From Polytrichum commune (Eukaryota > Streptophyta > Polytrichopsida > Polytrichales > Polytrichaceae), in assembly GCA_950295325.1 (NCBI GenBank), contig OX485804.1, positions 66,068,033 to 66,132,032 of the forward strand: a DNA stretch of 64,000 nt, in the 5' to 3' direction. Positions 33,300 through 46,689 of this stretch are shown here, piece after piece. A program made the translations under genes and the position numbers. Under the pieces are notes generated by a model. That model ran no database searches. It was not told the origin of the DNA and worked only from the letters and a program-made list of their open reading frames with translations. The stretch's first letter is position 1; the number at the start of each line of letters is the position of its first letter.

Positions 33300-36200
33300 A
33301 GGCACACAAGACTATTGGAGGTGTTTTACGTAAGAAGATAAAATCGGCGTGAAGAATTTTCAAGACAAAAAAGAAAGAGAGCAAGGGGGATACTTGCCCA
33401 CTTGCCCCCTTGCCAACTCGATGGCGGAAAAATTAGAAAGATTTCTAAAGGTTTTTTGTCGGAGCCACCTCGGCGAGAGGGTGGCAACCTCAACCGGGAA
33501 AACCCCCGAGCCAAAATTTCGGGAAAGGGTTTGAAAAATGGATCCGGTGGAGGAGGGGTCCAACCCTTTTGTGAGAGGGTTTAAAAACCCCTCCTTCCAC
33601 CTTGTAGCTCTTTCTCTTTCTCTAGTTTTTGGGCGAAGCCCTGCTTCAATGTAGTTAGGAAAAAATCCTTTAGCATGTATTCTCAATGGTCTAAAAGAAA
33701 GGCTTGAGAACCTCCTCTACTCTCTCTCTCCTAGTTAGGTTGTGTATTTATTAACACACCAACAAAATTATTCCTTCTTTTGTAGAGGTAGGTTGGATGG
33801 TAGAGTTTTGAGTAGAGGCATTATAGACCTCATCTGCCAATGCCCTGAAGGCTTAGTTCAAAAGCTAGAACAAGATACTTATCATTTTTCTCTTAGAGAG
33901 ATTTCATATAGCTATCCATAGCCGTTTCCCATTTGTGATTTGGTTGAGATGACAATTAGTTATGGATTTTCAAAGATGGAGTAGAAAAACTGGGTGGTCT
34001 TGTGGGTAGCGGCTGCTGGATCAGACCTGCGAGCCCAATAGGAATTTTAATTCCAAGAAATTATATTTTTCCCAAGTAGAACTGTTGTGTAGCTTTCCAA
34101 AATGGCTTAGAACATTTGATTTGAGCATGATTTGAATTAGATATGAATTGTGCAAGATGGGACACATAGTTTGAGAACTTTTGGTTGACTGCTGCATTAC
34201 AGAGGACCTGCTGGGTTCACTTCGGCTTACCTTTCTAATCACATATTTTTATCAAATACATCTTTTTAATATCTCTCCAGGGTCATATAGAACGTTTGAT
34301 TTAACTAAGATTTGAATTAGATATGAATTGTTGAAGGCGAGATACATAGTTTAAGCCTTCTTGATTGACTGCTGTGTTACAAGGAGTCCGCTGAATTTCT
34401 ATTAGCTTAACCTGCTGATGTCATAATTTTTCTAGTTAGAGCTTGTTCATAGCTTTCCAATGGTATAAGGAAAGCCTAGATCCAAGTAGTAAGGAATGTG
34501 CTATGAATTTTTGAAGTTAGAAGGTAGATAGGTGGGTTGGAAGGGTCGGTTGAATCGACCTCACACTTCCAACCCTCATAACTTTTGCATTTCTTATCCG
34601 ATTAGAGTGATTTTTAGATCATTGGAAAGATAATTTGGTGCACTAAGTATAAATATTATGCTTAGGATTAAATTACAGGGCAGAATAACACTTTATATTT
34701 TAATTGTTAACTAAGGTACGCTTACTACCAAACTAGTTACAAAGAAGGAGGCAAGGTCGACGCTCGGAAAGTGGAGCAAGGAAGGAGGTAGCGGCTCGGC
34801 CTACATCAAGCCCAAATCAACCGAGGAAAATTGAGATAAATTAACTAACCTTAAGCCTTCCATTTAGGATTGGAGGGAGCACGGCTAAGGTACGCATCTC
34901 TAAACCCACTCATCTATCTCGTAAGGTCAAGTGGCTTGACCACTTGACCGCCAAGGGAGTACCCAATTCCATTGTTTTCGGGGCCCTTGGTATGTTTTGT
35001 GGTAGTAGCTTCATTTATTAGCAAGTTTCGTGTGTGGTAAGTCGGATTAATCACCGACACGACCACTCTGAATGTTGTTGGTGGAAAGGTGGGGTTAATG
35101 ACCCGCGAATCCACTATTATGTTGTTGGCCCCATAGATTGGGAGTAATGGCCCCAATTTATGAAGATTGCGCAACAGGTTGAACCTACAGGTCGCCCGTC
35201 ACCCTGGTCCCATTGAGTTGCATTTCGTGGTCTATCCAGTGTAAACACATTTAACAATCAAAACATACAAAATAAATCGTAAACCCTTGTTGGCAAGAGA
35301 CCCGAGGTAAGGGGTGATGCCTAATATGTTAATGTAGTAAGTTAGGACGTGCAAACAAAAGTAAGTAATTAAGAAGGAATTTGTGTGAAGGGTGGGACTT
35401 AGGCCAAGTTCCCCCGCTTAGAAAACTAAATAGAACTAAATAAAGAAATAGGAAGAATTGAATGGTCCATCAAATTGTCGTTATTCCGTTCGTTGAGTTA
35501 GGGTGGTATGAGTCACACCCGGTTGGGTGTATCAGAACCATCCCAATTCACAAATTAGGATTGCCTTGGTTTCAAGGCTGGTGCGTCTGCGCGTAGAATA
35601 GGTTGTAGGTTAAGGTTAGAACTAGATATGAAATTGGTTAGTGGAGTTTAAAGCCACACTAGTAAAAAACTAAGGCCTAACCTCCGGAGGTACTACGACG
35701 CATATTTAATCTCCCTTAAAAATCTAACTACTCACGTTATACACCTATCATCCGGGTTCGGCTTGGGCGCCTGCAAATGCAGGCCACCTTCACCGAAGGG
35801 CTTGTGTGATACTTTTAGGCTCCCTCGAAAGGGGGTGGCCCAAAAGTACCACAACCCCCCAATCGCAAGGTTTCCACATCGCAATGTGAACCTCCTGCTA
35901 GAGGTCGTGTGATTAGATCCATTGCCAAAGCAGGGAAGGATGGACCATGCAAGGAGGGGGATGTAGAAGAATACACCAACAAAAAGACGGAGTTTGAAAA
36001 GGAACGCACAGCAAGTCCGATTCAGGAACCGGCAGCAAAGGTGCATATCCTCCACACATAACTCCAATTCTTTGGACCATGTCTCTAAAAGCAGTCATTC
36101 TTTTCAAGTATATGACTAATGGTAGTAAAGTTTTAATAATGTGTCTTGCATTGGTCATTGTCACCGAGTTTGGTACTAAGAGTAGTCATTGTCAATAAAT

Positions 36201-36540
36201 TCCTCACTAGTAGTAGTCGTTGACGTCGCTGATGGACCTGACAGATGATTTTGTAATCGAAGACATGACTCCTAGTAGCCATTGTCTCTTCTCGTGTCTT
36301 AAAGCAAGCATTGTGTCCGATGATGTGAGTAGTGGTAGTCATCAATGCAGAGTATATGGGTTGGACAACCAAGAAATTTTTAGATTACGGCCAAGAACGG
36401 TCCTTACAATACAATGTATGTCCAAGTGCAACATTTATTGGCACACACATCTGTTTGCACTTGTGATTGTGTGATGGCTTGTGAATTTTTATTGGGTGGA
36501 GGGAGAGTGCATAACAACAGAGCCACGAATTTGGGAGAGA
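33300..36540. other. Non-coding filler in the CACTA element
   Basis: About 33,300-33,780 looks like a retrotransposon LTR or promoter (a 'gtttaaaaa' TATA-like site followed by pyrimidine-rich sequence), but no matching second LTR, primer site or target duplication was found. About 34,020-34,440 holds two related copies of about 200 bp ('gatttgaattagatatgaat' in both). A 'cactagtaaaaaact' motif occurs at 35,656. No coding frame supported. Confidence 0.35.
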
Positions 36541-36552
36541 AGAAGATAATCG

Positions 36553-39100
36553 ATGTCGGACCGTGGAGCCTCTAGGTTTAAGGCGCCCAAACCCCCTTCC
36601 CAACTATTAAATAGAAACGATGCACATAAACGTGTGAGAATGTCGCAGGACACGTACGAGAACGACGACACCAACCACGACTACTTGCAAGAGAATGTCG
36701 ACATTGATGATTTGGTCACTCCGTCCTCGAACGTGGAGTACCTTGCAGGCGACGACGATAGCGATGAAGGCAAAAGAAATGCGAAGGCATTGCAAGTGCA
36801 AATGGCAGAGCTAGAGGTGGAAATTTTAACCGCAAAGCATGCAGTATTGCGAACTCAGAGTGCACAACATGCCTAATCATCCGGAAGTGTAATTGCTGAG
36901 AGGGATGCGACATTACGGAGCTACGCATCCGAGCAACGGAGTCGGAGGCGTAGGATATCAAAACAACAATAAGACGAGGTATTTGTGAGGGAGCAGCGTG
37001 ACAAGAAAATGTATACCGTAGAGATAGATATGAAAGGTAATCCTTGTGGCCAAAACCGGTCGTTATGGTTGTCTTGTTTGAGGGGACATTTACATGATGT
37101 GAATTTTAGTGACGATAATTACAACGCACACAAGACGTCAATGTTATTAAATATAAAGCAACATGTGGACAACACTTTTGAATATGAGGGAAGACTAGGG
37201 CGAGTCACAGAGGAAGCATTTCATACAACTCTAAAAGGACAGCTCAAAATCTAGTGATACCAATTGAAGAAGGCATTGCAAGCAGGCAAGGCAAAGCCAA
37301 AACATATTCGGCAAGACCATTGGATAAATTTGTCTAGGTTAATATCGGAGGACTGCAAGTTGAAGGAGGCCGAGCGGTTGAAGACAAATCGAGCACAGGT
37401 AAAGAGGCCTTCGGTGGTGGGCCGCCGCGAAGAAAACATCACAACCAACTTGGTAACATCTAAACTATGAAATTTTCATGTGAATAGATTTTTTAAATCT
37501 ATTATATTAATATGCAAGAGTTACTAATGCAAGAGTAGGAAAAAATGTATGACCATAGAGTTCAGAGTTGGAGAGAGCGCCAACACGAGAGGAGATCGAA
37601 GCAGAGCTCCAATCGCGGAGGGAGGAAACAATACGGAGGGCAGGCATGAACCACATGTCCTCTGGATCTCGAGGAGGAGCAAGGGTGGACCTCAGCTCTC
37701 CGTCAAACCGCGTCTCGAATGCGTGTGAAGACCGTGACCTGCATAAACGAATATTAGGGTTGGAGGAGAGTATGAAACTTATTATGGCCGCACTTGAAAT
37801 TAGAGGAGTGGAGACCACAGAAACCGTGAAGGACAACACTAGAGCGGTGGAGAGTTTGGACACCGCGAATGAGGACATTGGAGGGGTAAAGAACTTATCC
37901 ATCGCGAAGAAGAACACTGGAGGAGTTGAGAGCACAGAGACCGCACAAGAGAAAATAGGAGGAGTGGACAGCTTAAAAACCTTGCAAAAGATCATTGGAG
38001 CAGTGCCTGAAGATAGTAACGTGATAAACTCTTCCTTAGATAGTGCCCCCGTAAAGACTCTTACAGTACTAATGTAAGATAATATAATCACTAGTAGTAG
38101 TGATGTTTAGCAATGTAAAGAGTAGTCCTAATCATATTTGGAAATGTAAGGACTGGCAGTATTCATTTTGAAGAGATAATGATTGGTAATAGTCATTTTG
38201 AAGAAGAAAAATGAATAGCAGTAGTTATTTTGGCCGAGCTAAATGCAGAATATGTCGAAAACAATGATGAATTTTCTTCATAGAGTTTAAGGTTGATTGT
38301 ATAAAATAACAATGAATAAACAAAAAAAATTATAGAATGGGGAAAAAACGGCAGTCGAACCTGAAAAAAAAGTGAGGAAGCAGCAACAAAAGAAAATGAT
38401 GATGAAAAATAAGACGACACAGTATCTCAACAGGAGGAGCATCGAAAAGGTCGAAGAAAGAGAGCCCGCATCTCGAAGGTGGAGAAACTCCAAATTGCAG
38501 TAGGAATTCTGATGAGTCCAACTAAAACCAGGGCAGCTGCAAGGGAACACAAGAGGCCAAGGACGAAGATTGCGCAACACAAAGTTCTAAAAAAAAATGT
38601 GAGAAGCAGGAAAGATGTCGAGGTAGTTGATGGACGTCGGAAACAAAAAGGGAGAGCCCCAAAAAATGTGAACATCTTAACCGAACATTGACCTTGTTTA
38701 TTGTTTTCCGGTATTAACCATGGACGTGCATGTTGCATTCGTAAGTTTTCAATGCATGTATTGTTTGCAAGTATAGGCAGTCATAGTGATCGGGGAAGCA
38801 CCGCCGCCCTCCACATTCTCGGCAGAGGATGTTATAGAAATTATGGATTATAGAGTAGATTAGGAAGGTAAATTTGTTGCACACGGGAAGGTGATAAACG
38901 TGTAAGGAATAACGGTGCATGGAGTTCCAATTTATGAAGGATGTGTGTTTGTGGAGGTACACAAAAGCGAAGACGACAAATATGTTCTTTTTATAAGTAT
39001 AAAAATGGATGACCCACCCATGCGGAAGATTGGGGAAGCTGTAGGGAACTTCATATTGTGGCCTACTGAGTTTCTACGCCATGCATGTGTGCAGTTGTAG
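36553..39100 (+). pseudogene. CACTA TNP1-like / Transposase_24 pseudogene
   Basis: Remains of the accessory protein of plant CACTA elements. From 36,553 to 37,470 one frame is kept, with an acidic N-terminal region, a coiled coil, then 'DHWINLSRLISEDCKL' and 'KTNRAQVKRPSVVGRR', like the W...N.R...GR core of the Transposase_24 family. Only in-frame stops interrupt it: TAA at 36,874 and near 36,970, and TAG-TGA at 37,252. At 37,568-38,077, in another frame, is a region of repeated GGVES/GGVDS-like units. At about 38,870-39,100 a C-terminal domain appears ('VHGVPIYEGCVFVEV', 'IGEAVGNFILWPTEFL'), which I recall as the DUF8039 type, preceded by one in-frame TAA at 38,903. All these stops could come from CAA, CAG or CGA by C-to-T change. 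Confidence 0.65.
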
Positions 39101-39710
39101 TTAAGTATATGAAATATACGTTGGGTGTAGGGTGGATAGTGTGTAATAACAATCTGCAAAGATGTGTGAAAATTTGCTTAGTGAATGAGACGTACATTTG
39201 TGATGTCTTCTACTGAATTTTGAAAAGGCATTGAATATGCTTTGTTATCTATTGTAGTGAACTTTATCTATATATCGATTAAACATATTCATATTATGCA
39301 ATCCAGAAAGTGATGGCAATCAGTATTAACAGTCGTGCTATGATATACCACGTTTGAATGCAATGTCTATATGAAATTATATCATGGAACTCAATGTTTA
39401 GTACGCGCGCGTTGTAGTGAAGTAATCCTTATTGATGACTACGCCTAGTTTTTAGAAGAAAATTCTTTAACACTCATGAATGCAAAATGCAATGTTGTTT
39501 GAAAATGTTACTATTTGTAGTCATGTGCGAAGACCATATTCAATAATTAAAAATGAGCATATATAGTTATGTATTGTAGTGTACCATTGAAATATTTTGA
39601 TTATGCTTAGTCAGATGTTGTTAAAAGGAGTTCAAATATGATCACTACGTTTCTCAATATGTTGGTGCGCAAAATGTTTGTTAATGATGACAATGTTTAG
39701 TCACCGTGTA

Positions 39711-40308
39711 CAGGGTTGTCTATCCCGACGTCATGACGTGTCGTGTCGTGACGGATCCCTCCGTCACGACACAATAGGGTCCACGTAGGGTCAACCTAGG
39801 GGGCAGCTAGTAGGGTGGGTAAAATACTTACCTTCTTGCCAAGGTGGCATCCTATGTGGCAGAGAAGGCTGACATGGACGTGGATATGCCTAGCGCCAGG
39901 TAAACCATTTTGCCATTTTGTTATCATTTTGTTAAAATCAAAGTAGTAAAATATGACTAAGGAGTGTGTGGGGTGGACGGGGGACGTGGGTGGGGCGGAC
40001 GGGGGGGTTGAACGGGGTGGGAAAGGGGGGTAGGGGGGAACGGGGCGGGAACGGGGCGGACCGGGGGCGGACGGGGGCTAGTAATTTTTTTCCCACTTTA
40101 CCTCTACTTTGCTGACATGTCATCACACGTGGACATCTTACATCCTACGTGTCCGAAATGGGGTAATGTAATTACACACATAATTTGGTAAAATTCAAGT
40201 CCGTCAGGATAAAGACAACATCCGGCATAATATCGTAACGGATACGTGTCGTGACGGCACGACATTATGCCGAGATTAGCCTCCGTCACGACACAATAGA
40301 CAACCCTG
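39711..40308. mobile_element. hAT-type MITE nested in the CACTA element
   Basis: 598 bp with 13-bp perfect terminal inverted repeats 'cagggttgtctat'. Flanking octamers 'accgtgta' (39,703-39,710) and 'actatgta' (40,309-40,316) match at six of eight bases, fitting an aged hAT duplication. Subterminal 'gtcgtgacgg' / 'ccgtcacgac' motifs form further inverted repeats at both ends. No coding capacity. Confidence 0.8.
39966..40080 (+). repeat. G-rich tract with G-quadruplex potential
   Basis: Some 115 bp on the plus strand with many runs of three to seven Gs spaced by a few bases ('gggacgtgggtggggcgg', 'cggacgggggcta'). It is extreme against the AT-rich background and sits in the core of the nested MITE. 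Confidence 0.8.
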
Positions 40309-41740
40309 ACTATGTATAGAGCAAAAGTGCAATCGTTTTAAATGTAAAGTCTGATGATTTTGAAAATGATATTACTTATTGACAAACATAATGACTACAT
40401 ATAATGACCTAAATTCAAACAGTGACTACTGCACCAAAAATATTTACTAACCTCTCGAAATGTAAAACTTCAAATGAATCTACTTTTTGGAAGAAATCAT
40501 GTATCATATGACTATTATTGGTTGCAGCATGACTAAATGCAGTTGTTAATGAACAAACGCACTTCACAAATTAACAGTGCTACAGAAGACCGTGTAGTCA
40601 TGCAAACACAAAACATCATTAATTACAGTCATGTAGTGATCACTAATTCCAATCAAATGACATTACTACACATGACTATATATATTCACACATGAATAAC
40701 TAAATATAGTGAGATTCGACGAGGCTTTGAGGTGCGGCCCAAAACGAGGTCCCCAAAACCCCATGGAAACGCTCCATGAGAAACAAAAACTGTCGGGTGC
40801 AAGCATGGTAAAGTGGACCAAAAAAGTGCTCTGGTATACTAAAACCATAATTTTTTTGGTCAAAGGCCTAAAAGTAGTAGTAAAGAGTTATTTAAATTGG
40901 AATTTTTTTTATGATGACCTCTATTGTTGTGTTAAATACTCAAATGTAGAATATCAAGTTGAGATTTTCAATACTTAGCATCAAAAGTGATGCTAAAAAA
41001 CAAATGGTTGAGTCTTGTTTTGGATGTAGATTTCATGACCTTAACTATTTTGAAGTTAGAATTTTTTTTATATTCCTTGAATTCATTATCTACTTGAAGG
41101 CATCACCACAAAACTTTGTAAAAAACCATCAATTTAATGTAATTTAATGTAATTTAAAAAAAAATTAGACAGTCACTTATTCAATATCACATACTTGCAC
41201 GCCACTTGCACCGTCTTCTAAAATAGGTAGACTTTTCTTGGAATTCTTTTTGTCATCATAAATTGCTTGGCTTTGTAGATCAAGATGTTTTTAAAATGTC
41301 TATGGTTTATTTCTTCACAAAATTCAAAGTTAGTACATAAAATTGAATCACTTTCACTTAACACTAGGCAGGGATTAAGAGTTGTCCACTTTATCGTGCT
41401 TGCACCCTGTCCGATATGACCGTAGTCATTTTGTCTGGAGCGACTGGTCCGACATGACCAAGTTGAGGACTAGAAATGGTGCTAGTCATCAGTGCACTTT
41501 ACTACCGGTTTTAGTCATAAATCCCAGTCATTTTTTCATGTTTTCCTTGTAGTGAGGCATGGTTTAACCACCCCCCTCAGTACGTGTTGGAAACGTAATA
41601 TTCAATAAAAATCACTTAAAAGGCAAGGTATCTAATTTTAACCATGTCCCGTGGGCCCCATGCCAATGAACTCACCGAACTCGCATGTTTTGAACTTTAC
41701 AACATCCCGGTGGGGGACTCTTCAGACCATGTATGATTTA

Positions 41741-44115
41741 ACATGAGTGTAAGAAGGGGTATTATTTGAGGCATCATCATACATAGTATACATAAGAAGT
41801 ATTATTTTTCTCTAATGTGTACATCCAAAAAGGCTATTAAGAAATGTAAGGTAAAGGTAGATGTACAAAAAGGGGGCCCTATGGTTTAGAGAAGAGTTGA
41901 CAATAGATGTGTTAGTTTCATCCAAGTCACATTTTCGTCCATTGTTGCCATATGAAAACAATCCTCAATTGACTTCCATGTCCATTCTTGTTAGGGTTTG
42001 CATTTTGGATACTAGGTGTTTATAGACTAGAGGCTCGTGGAGTGCTCATGGGCTCCCTTGAGTTTTACCCTCCATATTGTGGCTAAGTTATTATGCTTCT
42101 ACCTTTGTTTGTTTGATGCATTCGTTGAGATAGATGCTATGGATGAAAAAATGTTCAATGATTTTCTCAATGAAAACTGAAAGTGGATATCACATGTAAT
42201 AAAGGCGTATTTACTTCATGATTTATATCTTGCATTTGTAGTGAAGGCCCTTATCACTTTAAATCAAAAATCTTAGCATAAGTACATAAATTCATTTTCT
42301 TTTCTAGCCTATAGTTATACATATACATTTGTTTATCTTTATAAACTTCTCGTAGACAAGGGGTTAATGTCATTGTGACCCACGCACGTCATTTAGGTGG
42401 TTAATGAAGAGTCCATCCCAAGGGAATTACCAATGTTAATTGCTAATGAGATAACACAAAAATGCACAAGGCATTTTTGAAAGCCAGATTATCTAACATG
42501 TATTGGGTTCAGATCCTAAATTAGTGTGGTGAGATTGGATCGGGATGAATCAACCCCAAACCTATAGGGGCAAGATCTAACCGCCTTGCTCATGCCCCAA
42601 TCACACCAAACTTTTTGTCCGGTTTCAACCATAAAATTGTTGAGGATTATGTTCACAAATAGATGTTGGCCCATCATTTTTCACACTATTACAGCTGGAG
42701 ATGCTGGCGGATGATGCCATAAGTGACTGGTGTGATTAACCCCTCAATAGGTGTTGGAAACAAATTCAACAGAAACCTCTTAAAAGGCTGGACATCTAAC
42801 TTAGCCCTGCCACCTGACCCATGTCAATGAATAAATCTCCCGGAACTTTACCTTTTTGGAACTTGATTACCTATGTTAATTGCTAATGGATATCAAAAAA
42901 ATTGCACATGGTATTTCTCAAAGCCTAAGTATCTAAAATGTTGGCCAATGTCACTTGATGAGTCATGACCTTCTATGCATATTAAATACATGGTAGAGTT
43001 CCGCATATGCACCATCATACTACACTCTTATTGGTATTTAAGTGTCACATATAATGCACCATTTATGGTATTTAATGTCATGTACACTATTGTCGAATAT
43101 TCTAAACTAGATGCCTAGAGGATTCAAAGTGTCACGTCCACTAATTATCAACATGATACTAATCATAAGCATAAATAACTTTTTAAAGTGAAAATTTACT
43201 TATATGTTGGTATTTAGCGTGGTACAATTAAATATTTGAGATGATTGTGTTTTCAGTTAAGTTTGCAAGGGGAAGATATTATTGAATATACTAGTGGCAA
43301 GTGTCATGTGTTTGCATTTTAATATGCACTTGAGGAAGATATTCTTGAGCATACTAATGTCAAGTGCCATTCGTGTACACTTTAGTCAACTTGTACACCA
43401 TTGTGTAACATAGGTATACACTTCATAATACTATTGAAAACCTAAATGGACTCTTCATTGGAAACCAAAATGACGTTCATGGGTCACTATGAAAGTAAAC
43501 CCCCCTACATACGGAAACTTTATGGAGAAAAACACATGTATACGTACTGATGGCAAGCTAGAAAATGGATTCATGTATATATACTAAGCTTTTCAATTGG
43601 ATTAAATGCCTCCACTATATATACGCAATATGGATCATGGTTTAAATAGGCCTTATTACATATGATATCCACTTCCAATGAGGAAGTCATTGAACAATTT
43701 TGAATTCATAGCATGTAATTCAATAATTGCGTCAAATAAACAAAGACTAGAGCATAATTAACTTAGCCACAATCTGGAGAGCAAAACTCAAGGAGAGCCC
43801 ATGAGCTGTCCAAGAGCCTCCAATTTGTAAGAACCTAAAACCCATTGAATGCAAACCCTAACAAGAATGGACATGGTAATCATTGAGGACTATTATCATA
43901 TGACAATCATGGGTGAAAACGTGAATTAGATGAAACTAGCACATCTATTGTCAATTTTTCCTCTCAACCTTAGGGCCCCCTTTTGTACATCTACCTGAAC
44001 TTCAAGATTCTTCATACACCATTTGAATTTACACACTAGAGAAAAATATACCTCTCCCTTACATATACTATATATGCTAATGCCTCAAATAATACCCCTT
44101 CGTATACTCACATTA
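41741..44115. mobile_element. Foldback element FB4 (arms of about 670 bp)
   Basis: The left arm (41,741-42,417) is the inverted copy of the right arm (43,446-44,115). Shared blocks include 'ggggtattatttgaggca', 'agggtttgcatt' and 'aatgaagagtcc'. The spacer of about 1 kb holds a copy of repeat R2 (43,065-43,440) and a segment like the CACTA target flank (42,500-42,580). A partial extra copy of the arm end lies at 46,690-46,870. No transposase. Confidence 0.7.
43065..43440 (+). repeat. Dispersed repeat R2, copy A
   Basis: Matches 57,955-58,500 and 63,640-64,000 in the same orientation. It starts near 'tttatggtatttaatgtcat' and contains the internal unit 'gaggaagatatt' followed by 'gagcatacta' and 'caagtg'. 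The start resembles the MITE ends at 7095. Confidence 0.7.
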
Positions 44116-44681
44116 GTTCGTACGTGATATGAAGTGTGCAACCCCCCAAGATTGAACATGGTCATGTCGAGATGTTAGTCAACGTACTTTATCGCCATGT
44201 GTCGTGAGGTGATACTAATGATGAAGTTGTTGATCAATTATGTAACCTAGTATACCTCAAAATAAGGTAAGTGACACTACTACACAAGTGACACTCTCTA
44301 TCATAAACAATGTAATGAGAGACATATGTGACCTACATGATTTCATGAAAACTTATGTCGTCCAAGAAAGTGGTTCAAAATTATCGAAACTTGAGACATG
44401 GTCTTGTTTGGGTTTTCATGGAGATGTAAGGTTAGTTTCCATGTAGGCCACTTGCCCATAAGTTTCTAGTGGAAATTTAGATTCCACTTCGTAGATTTTC
44501 ATGTAGCCCACCCACTCACCCACCCACCCTTGGATAATTAAGGATTAATCAATATGAAGTCATAAACTTGAAGGAAGAGGTTTTAACCTAGTGGGATCCA
44601 TAGGTGCCTCTTATCTTTATCCTCACCGGCAACCCCACATTATGAGTCATGGTAATGTGCATGAATAGATTTTATAGTAGA

Positions 44682-45490
44682 GGTGCATGTTCTCGATCAG
44701 GACCCCATCAACAATCTATTGGATGTTGTAATTTCAATCAAGTTAAAATTTGATGTCGACCAGGTCTTAACCAATAGTGCCATGACACATGCCATGGTTT
44801 TGAGCGTTGAAGTGAGGAGGAATGAACGGTTTAAACGAGTGGTTGTGGTAGACTCTAGACATTGGTAGTATGTTTGGGCCAACTTTTGGCTTCAAAAATA
44901 TAAAGTACTTCCAAGTTAAAGAATAAAATCACCAAAAAAATTCCAATCCTCATGATTTCTATCTTCTTACATGGGATAAAAATTCACCACCTTATACTTC
45001 TCTAGACATGGCACAAAGTACTTGGTATTTTTTTCTCTTAAGTACTTGGTTATGCCGCCTCTACTCTAGTTACATCCCAAGCTACCACATTCCAATTTTG
45101 GATTTGACTTAAGTATAGTAGAGACACCTATTCTCAATTGGGACCCCACCGGCAATCTATAGGGTACCAAAATTTTGATTAGACTGGGATTGAATTTTGA
45201 TCAAGCCGAAACCAATAGTGCCATGACACATGTCCTCGTTTTGAGTGCTATAGTGAGGAGTAATGAGCGGTTATGGCAAACTCCAGACATTGGTAATATG
45301 TGTGGGCCAACTTTTGGCTCCAAAAAGTTCACAATAATTTCAATTTAAGGAATAAAATTACTGGAAAATTTGCAGTCCTCCTGATTTTTATCTTCCTCCA
45401 CAAGAAAAAAAATTCACCGCCTTATACTTCTCCAAATCGGACACAAAATCTCTTAAGTGATCAGTTATGGACGCCTCTACTCTAATGCAT
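44682..45490 (+). repeat. Tandem duplication, two copies of about 365-440 bp
   Basis: 44,682-45,050 and 45,125-45,490 are direct copies sharing 'ccaatagtgccatgacacat', 'gggccaacttttggct' and 'ccttatacttctc'. Divergence is moderate. No coding frame conserved in both. Confidence 0.75.
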
Positions 45491-45499
45491 GAACGTGTG

Positions 45500-46689
45500 A
45501 CAAAGGCTTAACTACAAGTTGGTAAACTTCAAATATACTTTGCAAACATGGCAATTAGATTTTAAGATTCAACCACGAACCAATGTTTCTAGGCTATGAA
45601 TTTTTAGAGACATTTATAAGAGTATTACATCATGATCTTGTTTTTGGCACTAATTACATCAAGACAAGTATTGTGAGACTTGGTTTTTTCTGTGAAGTTG
45701 AAACAGTGATCAGTTTCATGTGAGGTGAGTGATTGATCTCAATCAGTTTTAGGATGACATGTGTTAAATTTTAAGGGTTATGGTTTGTTTAGACCCAAAG
45801 CAACCATGATTTTTACATAGACCAACAATTAAACCCAAGCAAGTCTCTCCAGACGTAGAGGGATTAGTATATGTAGGATTTAATGTGCAAAAGCCAAATC
45901 TGAATGTTGATAGAAATTTTGTCAATTTAAGTGATCATAGCTCATTATCATAGTGGGTCCGGAGCATCATCTAGCCAAAGGCAAATGCAAATTTTATATA
46001 GACATTCAAGTTCACAATGATGATACAAACTTTTGACATAAAGTGATGTTGATTATGCATGTCTACAAATATCGGAAGTTTCAACGCCTTTGATAGGCAT
46101 GTAGGCCAACCCGTACACAAACGCTTTTGACATGTGAACTCAAAAGAAGAAGTATGAAACAAGGAATCGCAATAGTCAAAACGCACAAGATGATGACAAA
46201 CGTTGAATCCAACCAACTACACCCTGTCATGCAACCAAGATGAGTAGGTAACAATGGGTCTCGTGACCACAATTATATCCTATGTTGAAACAAGAGCACA
46301 TCACCTACGCTGGTCCACTTTGTCATGTATCTTGGATGCTTGCAACCACAACAAGCTCAATGATAATTTGTCAACTAGTGCCAACAATGTGCTTAGATAA
46401 TATTTTGAGTCTAGGGTCAAATGGGCGTTCTTGATCTTCCAAAAGGAAAATTTTATGTTCTGCTAGCATTTTGGGTCGTATGTGCTTGATAATGTAGTTA
46501 AGAGGAAACAAGTCGGATTGGTTGACTATCTAGTATACTGTCGAGTAGTTTCGAATAGGTTGAAACACACGACAAACAATCATGGACACTTTGTGTTGTT
46601 ATACTTGGTCCACTTCCGTTGGCTTTCCTACCTCAAAAAATTTCTAGATGATGGGTACACAAATATAGTACATTGGGGAGTAAGTATCC
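45500..46689. other. Non-coding interval, no gene seen
   Basis: AT-rich. Open stretches of 79 to 81 codons (45,971-46,216 and 46,482-46,721) have no recognisable motif. Confidence 0.4.

Larger units (their letters stand above)
31485..41554 (+). mobile_element. CACTA (En/Spm-type) transposon, 10.07 kb
   Basis: The left end 'cactacaaggagaacac' and the right end, the complement of 'cactacaaggaaaacatg', form the CACTA inverted repeats. A 3-bp duplication 'agg' flanks both sides (31,482-31,484 and 41,555-41,557), as expected for CACTA elements. Subterminal regions are full of 'atgacta' / 'tagtcat' motifs in both orientations (31,505-31,615 and 41,405-41,535), the usual transposase binding repeats. 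Inside are remains of a TNP1-like protein (36,553-39,100) and a nested hAT MITE. No TNP2-type DDE transposase was found, so the element looks non-autonomous. Confidence 0.93.

Noticed and set aside
33038-33760. LTR of a retrotransposon inside the CACTA element
   Set aside because: It has a TATA-like site and pyrimidine-rich sequence, but no second copy, primer site or 5-bp duplication was found.
37507-38091. 194-codon minus-strand open frame in the CACTA element
   Set aside because: It is the mirror of the repetitive plus-strand TNP1-like region; the Ser/Phe/Pro pattern follows from the complement.
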